A stretch of 64,000 bases of DNA from Alphaproteobacteria bacterium (GTDB lineage Bacteria > Pseudomonadota > Alphaproteobacteria > Elsterales > Elsteraceae): positions 22,543-86,542 of the forward strand of contig JAAFIC010000004.1 of NCBI GenBank assembly GCA_013298565.1. Direction: 5' to 3'. Positions 59,563 to 64,000 of the stretch are shown here, piece by piece. Positions within the stretch are counted from its first letter, which is position 1. Each line of letters begins with the position of its first letter. A program made the translations under genes and the position numbers. The notes under the pieces are model-generated. The model was not told the DNA's origin, ran no database searches, and was given only the letters and a program-made list of their open reading frames with translations.

Positions 59563-60810
59563 ATGCACAGAGTTTCACTATCCGCCCTCGTTAGCGGGGC
59601 CGCGCTAACCCTTCTCATGGCTGGCCCCGCGCTCGCGGACTGCGGCTTTACGGGCCGCACCGGCACCGTCAACGTGCTCGCCAACTCCTTCCCGGTACTC
59701 GACCATATGGCCGCCGCGATGAAGGCGTGCGCCAAGGACGGGCTAACGGTAAACGTCAAGCTCACGTCTCAGTTGAAGGAAGAGGTGGAACAGGCGTTCG
59801 GCTCTGGAGCTTCGCCGTTCGATCTGGCACAGGTCGGCACTGGCTCCTTCACCAATCTTGCCGCCAACGGCAGTTTGCAGCCGATCACCGATCTGGTGCT
59901 GAAGTATAAAGCCAAATACGATATTCAGTATCCGATGCTGATCACCATCGGCAAAGAAGTGTATGGGATCGCCTTCCAAACCAACCTTCAGCATCTCTTC
60001 TACCGCAAGGATCTGCTGGAGCAGCATAATATCCCCGTGCCGAAAACCTATTCCGAGGTTCTCGCGGCAGCCAAAAAGCTGAAAGAGGTTGGCGCGGTCG
60101 AAAACCCCTTCTCCGCTGCTTATAAGCCCGGCTGGGATTTGGCGAATGAGTTCACAAATATTTACCTGTCCGAAGGCGGTAAATTCTTCGCCGATGGTTC
60201 TGCCGAGCCGAAGTTCCAAAGCCCGGAAGCACTGAAAACCTTAGCCACGATGAAAGATCTCGTCGGCTATATGTCGCCGAATGCCCTGGGCCTTGCCACG
60301 GGGGACGTGACCACCGCCTTCCAACAGGGGACTACCGCCCTTGGGATTCTGTGGGCCACCCGCGCAGCCGCAATGGATGACGCTAAGGTCTCGAAGGTCG
60401 TCGGCAAGGTTGGTTTCGCCGCCGCCCCCGCTGCCGACATTGGTGCCCCTGCGGCGACTACGCAGTTCTGGGATGCGTTCGTTATGCCGCGCAGCATGAA
60501 GGGCGACCGCGAAACGGCGTTTCTGCTGCTGATGGAAGCAACCAAGCTGGAAACAATGAAGGCCGCGCCGGACCTCGCCAACTGGCTGCGCCCTGGCATT
60601 TCGGTCAGTCAATACGCCAAAGGTGTGCAAGAATCGGTCGCGGCGCAAGCCCCCAGCTTTCCCACTGAGCCTTATTTCTCTCTCGTGCTTGCCGCGTTGG
60701 GGCAGCAGGTGGGTGATTATCTCGCAGGGCGCAAAACGGCGGAACAAGCACTCTCCGAAGCCACGCGCGCCTATACCCAATCGGCCAAGGAAAAGGGTTA
60801 TCTGAAATAG
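59563..60810 (+). CDS. Sugar ABC transporter substrate-binding protein (family 1)
   Basis: 415 residues. Signal peptide (MHRVSLSALVSGAALTLLMA, ending ALADC), then VNVLANSFPVLDHMAAAMKA, SPFDLAQVGTGSFTNLAANG, YGIAFQTNLQHLFYRKDLLE QH and PGWDLANEFTNIYLSEGGKF, typical of family-1 binding proteins for sugars. Two Cys (26 and 55) may form a disulphide. First gene of a second CUT1 importer operon; GGAG lies 9 bp upstream. Substrate unknown. Confidence 0.9.
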   Translation: MHRVSLSALVSGAALTLLMAGPALADCGFTGRTGTVNVLANSFPVLDHMAAAMKACAKDGLTVNVKLTSQLKEEVEQAFGSGASPFDLAQVGTGSFTNLAANGSLQPITDLVLKYKAKYDIQYPMLITIGKEVYGIAFQTNLQHLFYRKDLLEQHNIPVPKTYSEVLAAAKKLKEVGAVENPFSAAYKPGWDLANEFTNIYLSEGGKFFADGSAEPKFQSPEALKTLATMKDLVGYMSPNALGLATGDVTTAFQQGTTALGILWATRAAAMDDAKVSKVVGKVGFAAAPAADIGAPAATTQFWDAFVMPRSMKGDRETAFLLLMEATKLETMKAAPDLANWLRPGISVSQYAKGVQESVAAQAPSFPTEPYFSLVLAALGQQVGDYLAGRKTAEQALSEATRAYTQSAKEKGYLK

Positions 60811-60844
60811 GCGTGGTTTAACTCTCCCTAACCCGCGCCCGCTT

Positions 60845-60880
60845 GGGGAGACGGTTTTCCCCCGCCGTCTCCCCGTTTTT
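60845..60880 (+). terminator. Intrinsic terminator/attenuator behind the second binding-protein gene
   Basis: GGGGAGACGG and CCGTCTCCCC, perfect 10-bp arms, then G-T5. It separates the binding-protein gene from the permeases, the same arrangement as in the 38.6-40.0 kb importer. Confidence 0.85.
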
Positions 60881-60932
60881 CCCCTTAAACTCGAAGCCAC
60901 TCCGCGCTTCGAGAAGGATGGGATGCACCGCC

Positions 60933-61988
60933 ATGCGCCTGAAAACTCTCATCGGCTTCGTGCTGCCCTCGGTGGTGGCGATGATCTTGCTCATTGCGCT
61001 GCCCTTGGTTGGCGTGATCGGCCTTAGCCTATGGAACTCCTACACCAAGACCGAAATGGTGCGCGTCGAGCAGAGCACGCCGACTGGCAAAATCATCCGC
61101 ACGCAGCCGCGTCCCGTGCTGGACGAAACCGGCAAGCCGGTGAAAGTGTGGGAGTTTTATGGTCTTAAAAACTTCCTCTCGGTCTTGGATGTGGACGGGA
61201 TGGAGCGAGCCTTTGCCGCTGATCGCAGCACAAACCCCGTAACCGGCGCACCGCAATCCTGGCCCGAGCGGATGGGCGGCGTGTGGGGCGATATTGCAAA
61301 CCTGTCGTTCTGGGGCGCGCTCAGTTTCACGCTGATTTATACGGCGATCACCACGCCGCTGGTGCTGATTTTCGGTTTTCTGATTGCCCTCGGCGTCCAT
61401 GCCGTTGTGAAGCCGCTGAAAGGCCCGCTGATTTTCGCATCCTTGCTGCCTTTCGTGATTACTCCCGTGGTGGGAGCGCTCTCGATCAAATGGCTGTTTC
61501 TCGATAACGCCGTGATTACCGTAATGCTGCAATCCTTGGGCTTTGGAAAAATCTACTTTTTGCAAAATGCTTTCACGACGGGGTTTCTCGTCATTCTTTA
61601 CGGGCTGTGGCATGTGGTGCCCTTCGCCTTCATCGTGCTGTATGCCGGATTGCAGACCGTGCCGCAGGATGCCGTAGAGGCCGCCGTGGTCGATGGTGCG
61701 TCGCGCTGGCAGAGTGTGCGCTACGTGATTATGCCGCACTTAGCGCCGCTGTTCAGCTTCGTTACGCTTATTCACATTATGGATGCTTACCGAGTGTTCG
61801 AGCCGATTTTGGTGTTTTCTGCCGGGCAAGGCGCGAGTTCCTTACAGTATCTCACTTACTACCTGCTGAACGGCGAGCAGAATTTCCATAAGGCCAGCGC
61901 GGCGGCTCTGCTGACCGTGGTGGGTATTCTGCTGCTGTTGATCCCCCTTATTCTCCGCACGTGGCGGACGCACCGGGAAGGAGCGTAA
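60933..61988 (+). CDS. Sugar ABC transporter permease 1
   Basis: 351 residues from ATG at 60933. The first membrane helix is FVLPSVVAMILLIALPLVGV. A periplasmic loop of ~90 residues follows (NSYTKTEMVRVEQSTPTGKI to about SWPERMGGVW), longer than in most CUT1 permeases. The EAA motif is VEAAVVDGASRWQSVRYVIM. Upstream in-frame ATGs (60918, 60843) lie in the terminator region or lack spacing for a ribosome-binding site. It pairs with the next gene, 2 bp away. Confidence 0.9.
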   Translation: MRLKTLIGFVLPSVVAMILLIALPLVGVIGLSLWNSYTKTEMVRVEQSTPTGKIIRTQPRPVLDETGKPVKVWEFYGLKNFLSVLDVDGMERAFAADRSTNPVTGAPQSWPERMGGVWGDIANLSFWGALSFTLIYTAITTPLVLIFGFLIALGVHAVVKPLKGPLIFASLLPFVITPVVGALSIKWLFLDNAVITVMLQSLGFGKIYFLQNAFTTGFLVILYGLWHVVPFAFIVLYAGLQTVPQDAVEAAVVDGASRWQSVRYVIMPHLAPLFSFVTLIHIMDAYRVFEPILVFSAGQGASSLQYLTYYLLNGEQNFHKASAAALLTVVGILLLLIPLILRTWRTHREGA

Positions 61989-61990
61989 TC

Positions 61991-62827
61991 ATGGCGCGCA
62001 AATCCAGCCGCTCTCTCTCCGGGTTGCTCGCGGTCGGGCTGGGGGTTTGGGTGATCCTCGCGGCTTTCCCGTTCCTGTGGATGGCGATTATTTCGGTACG
62101 GGTTCCGGTCGATGCCTTTTCGGTACCACCGCAACTGCTCGCGCCGTTTACGCTGGAGAATTACTACGAGCTTTGGGTGGTCGATCAGTTCTACGTCAAG
62201 TTCTTCAACTCGGCGATTGTCACCCTGGGCGTCCTCTGTGTTTCCCTGAGCATCGGGTGCCTCGCAGGCTATGCCCTGTCGCGCTACGAGGGCAATCTGG
62301 GATTCTGGCTACTGATGGTGGCTTTGGTGTTTCGCGCTCTGCCTCATTCTACCCTGCTGCCGGGCTATCAACTGGCATTTGCCGAGCTTGGTATTTGGAA
62401 CCGATATGAGACCCTCATCATCGTTCTGGTCGCGATCAACCAGCCCTTCACGATTTGGATGCTCCGTAGTTTCTTTGCCAATATCCCGAAGGATCTGGAC
62501 GAAGCGGCCCTGGTGGATGGCTGTACGCGAACCGGGGCGTTCTTTCGCGTTATCGTGCCGGTGATGTGGCCGGGGATTGTGACGACCGGGTTGTTCTCCT
62601 TCCTGCTCGCCTACAATGATTTCCTTATTTCTTCGCAGTTGATGAATGCCGACAAGCAGACGATGACCGCTGCCCTCTCGGCCTACATCAACGCCGATGA
62701 CGACGCCTATAAGCTGATGCAGGGCATCGCGGGCGCGGTTTCGGTTACTATTCCGCTGATTTTCCTTGTGCTGTTCTTCCAGCGCCAACTCGTGTCCGGG
62801 TTGGTGCAGGGTGCGGTCAAGGGTTAG
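61991..62827 (+). CDS. Sugar ABC transporter permease 2
   Basis: 278 residues, MalG type, six membrane segments (LLAVGLGVWVILAAFPFLWM first). The EAA motif is LDEAALVDGCTRTGAFFRVI, and the C-terminus FQRQLVSGLVQGAVKG is canonical. AAGGAG lies 7 bp before ATG at 61991. The ATPase gene follows after 11 bp. Confidence 0.92.
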   Translation: MARKSSRSLSGLLAVGLGVWVILAAFPFLWMAIISVRVPVDAFSVPPQLLAPFTLENYYELWVVDQFYVKFFNSAIVTLGVLCVSLSIGCLAGYALSRYEGNLGFWLLMVALVFRALPHSTLLPGYQLAFAELGIWNRYETLIIVLVAINQPFTIWMLRSFFANIPKDLDEAALVDGCTRTGAFFRVIVPVMWPGIVTTGLFSFLLAYNDFLISSQLMNADKQTMTAALSAYINADDDAYKLMQGIAGAVSVTIPLIFLVLFFQRQLVSGLVQGAVKG

Positions 62828-62838
62828 GGAGAGCCGCG

Positions 62839-63900
62839 ATGGCATCAATCCGTTTTTCCAATATCACTAAACGCTGGGGATCGTTCGTGGGGGTGGACAA
62901 CCTCTCGCTCGATATTGCCGACCGCGAGTTCATCGTGCTGCTCGGCCCCTCCGGCTGCGGCAAGACCACCAGTATGCGGATGGTCGCGGGGCTGGACGAT
63001 CCAACCTTCGGCGATGTCTATATCGGCGATCAGCGCGTGAATGATCTGGAGCCGAAAGACCGCGATATTGCGATGGTCTTTCAGTCTTATGGGCTATACG
63101 CGCATCTGTCGGTTTATGAAAACATCCGCTTTCCGCTCAAAGTGCGCGGCATTCCCAGCACCGAGCACGACGCCAAAGTGCGCGCAGCCGCCGAGATGGT
63201 GGAGTTGACCGAGTTTCTGGAGCGCAAACCAAAAGCCCTCTCCGGCGGGCAGCGCCAGCGCGTTGCCCTAGCGCGGGCAATTGTACGCCAGCCTAACTGC
63301 TTCTTGATGGACGAGCCGCTGTCGAACCTCGATGCCAAACTCCGCATTACCATGCGCGCCGAAATCAAACACCTGCATCACCGGCTGAACGTGACCACGA
63401 TTTATGTCACTCACGATCAGGTAGAGGCGATGACGTTGGCAGACAGAGTGGCGGTGATGGAAAAAGGCCGCATCCGCCAACTCGGCACGCCGACAGATAT
63501 TTACAACAACCCCGCCAATCTGTTCGTCGCCGGGTTTATCGGCTCGCCGCCAATGAATTTGATCGACGGCGATATTGTCGAAGGCCAGTTCCGCGCCGAG
63601 GGGGTGAGCGTGCCGTTGCCTTTCCAAGGGTCGCGCCAAGGTGTCGTGTTGGGCATTCGTGCCGAAGATTTGCGCCTGACCGATCCGGCACACGGCCATT
63701 TCCGCCAAGCGGTTTATTCGGTGGAACTGTTGGGCGATGCCACCTTGGTTAGCCAGCGCTTCGGCTCCCGCCTGATTACCGCGCGGGCCGATAAGGGGTT
63801 TCGTATCGAGATGGGCGCAACCTCTGCCTTCGAGGCAATGCCCAGCGCTTATTATCTGTTCGACCGGGCCAGCGGCGACCGCATCGCCCTGCCCGCGTAA
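62839..63900 (+). CDS. Sugar ABC transporter ATP-binding protein (MalK/UgpC type)
   Basis: 353 residues. Walker A GPSGCGKTT, Q-loop MVFQSYGLYAHLSVYENIRF, signature LSGGQRQRVALARAIVRQPN, Walker B CFLMDEPLSNLDAKLR, switch His YVTHDQVEAMTLADRV, and a TOBE domain at the C-terminus. It is a close paralogue of the ATPase at 37483-38589, with long shared stretches, so the two CUT1 systems are related. It serves the two upstream permeases. Confidence 0.94.
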   Translation: MASIRFSNITKRWGSFVGVDNLSLDIADREFIVLLGPSGCGKTTSMRMVAGLDDPTFGDVYIGDQRVNDLEPKDRDIAMVFQSYGLYAHLSVYENIRFPLKVRGIPSTEHDAKVRAAAEMVELTEFLERKPKALSGGQRQRVALARAIVRQPNCFLMDEPLSNLDAKLRITMRAEIKHLHHRLNVTTIYVTHDQVEAMTLADRVAVMEKGRIRQLGTPTDIYNNPANLFVAGFIGSPPMNLIDGDIVEGQFRAEGVSVPLPFQGSRQGVVLGIRAEDLRLTDPAHGHFRQAVYSVELLGDATLVSQRFGSRLITARADKGFRIEMGATSAFEAMPSAYYLFDRASGDRIALPA

Positions 63901-63911
63901 AAGGAAAAATC

Positions 63912-64000
63912 ATGACCAGCTTTGATCCCGTTGCCGCCAAACGCACGATTGTTAACGGCTATGCCCAGCTTCTCGCGCGCGAAAACCGCAAACGCGCTGG
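63912..64000 (+). CDS. Unidentified gene, 3' partial
   Basis: Only 29 codons are visible (FDPVAAKRTIVNGYAQLLAR and a basic stretch after it). GGAAAAA precedes the ATG 12 bp after the ATPase stop, so it belongs to the importer operon. The N-terminus reminds me of GH130 glycoside phosphorylases, often linked to such importers, but too little is present for a call. Confidence 0.45.
   Translation, partial: MTSFDPVAAKRTIVNGYAQLLARENRKRA

Overview
The window reads as a piece of chromosome from a GC-rich, motile, aerobic alphaproteobacterium, most likely Rhodospirillales (Azospirillum/Elstera-like). This rests on the gene set: PhaR, hisZ next to purA, a propionyl-CoA carboxylase/methylmalonyl-CoA mutase block, two methyl-accepting chemotaxis proteins, and many ABC importers. 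The placement is an inference from gene content only. I see no tRNA, rRNA, CRISPR array, prophage or insertion sequence. Coding density is high and neighbouring starts and stops often overlap by 4 bp.

Layout. 1-5.6 kb: the 3' end of phaR, small membrane and hypothetical genes, a membrane LytTR regulator, a secreted RNase T2 and rlmN. 5.6-15.5 kb (minus strand): a chemotaxis receptor, an omega-amino-acid:pyruvate aminotransferase, a complete Dpp-type peptide importer and a RidA protein. 15.6-22.4 kb: a CHASE2 nucleotide cyclase, divergent from a cobalamin riboswitch that leads btuB-btuC-btuD and a DUF1636 gene. 22.5-28.9 kb: hisZ-purA, a membrane-anchored pseudokinase with a small membrane partner, and an EamA exporter. 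28.9-36.1 kb (minus strand): pccB-pccA-mcm then fumC, so propionyl-CoA is taken to succinyl-CoA and on into the TCA cycle. The mutase needs the B12 that the btu genes import.

36.2-49.6 kb is the most interesting region. A LacI-type regulator faces a plus-strand operon holding a CUT1 ABC importer, an IlvD/Edd dehydratase, an HpcH/HpaI aldolase, an SDR dehydrogenase, a GH31 enzyme with the sulfoquinovosidase signature, a TauE/SafE anion exporter and glycerol kinase. I read this as a sulfoquinovose / sulfoquinovosyl-glycerol catabolic operon of the sulfo-Entner-Doudoroff type. Glycerol kinase would take the glycerol released by the glycosidase, and TauE/SafE would export a C3-sulfonate or sulfite. 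A lactonase and a sulfolactaldehyde dehydrogenase, both expected for that route, are not in the window.

49.6-57.0 kb (minus strand): a full xylose operon (ROK regulator, xylF-xylH-xylG-xylA-xylB) with a 25-bp palindromic operator candidate. 57.3-64.0 kb: a second chemotaxis receptor, then a second CUT1 sugar importer leading into a gene cut off by the window edge.

Two families of dispersed intergenic repeats are visible by eye. One is a composite two-part element (near 11.95, 49.58 and 57.04 kb) whose stems are kept by compensating changes. The other, a ~70-bp element (20.2 and 27.8 kb), lies directly behind stop codons; one copy contains a run of 16 C and the other may supply the N-terminus of BtuC.
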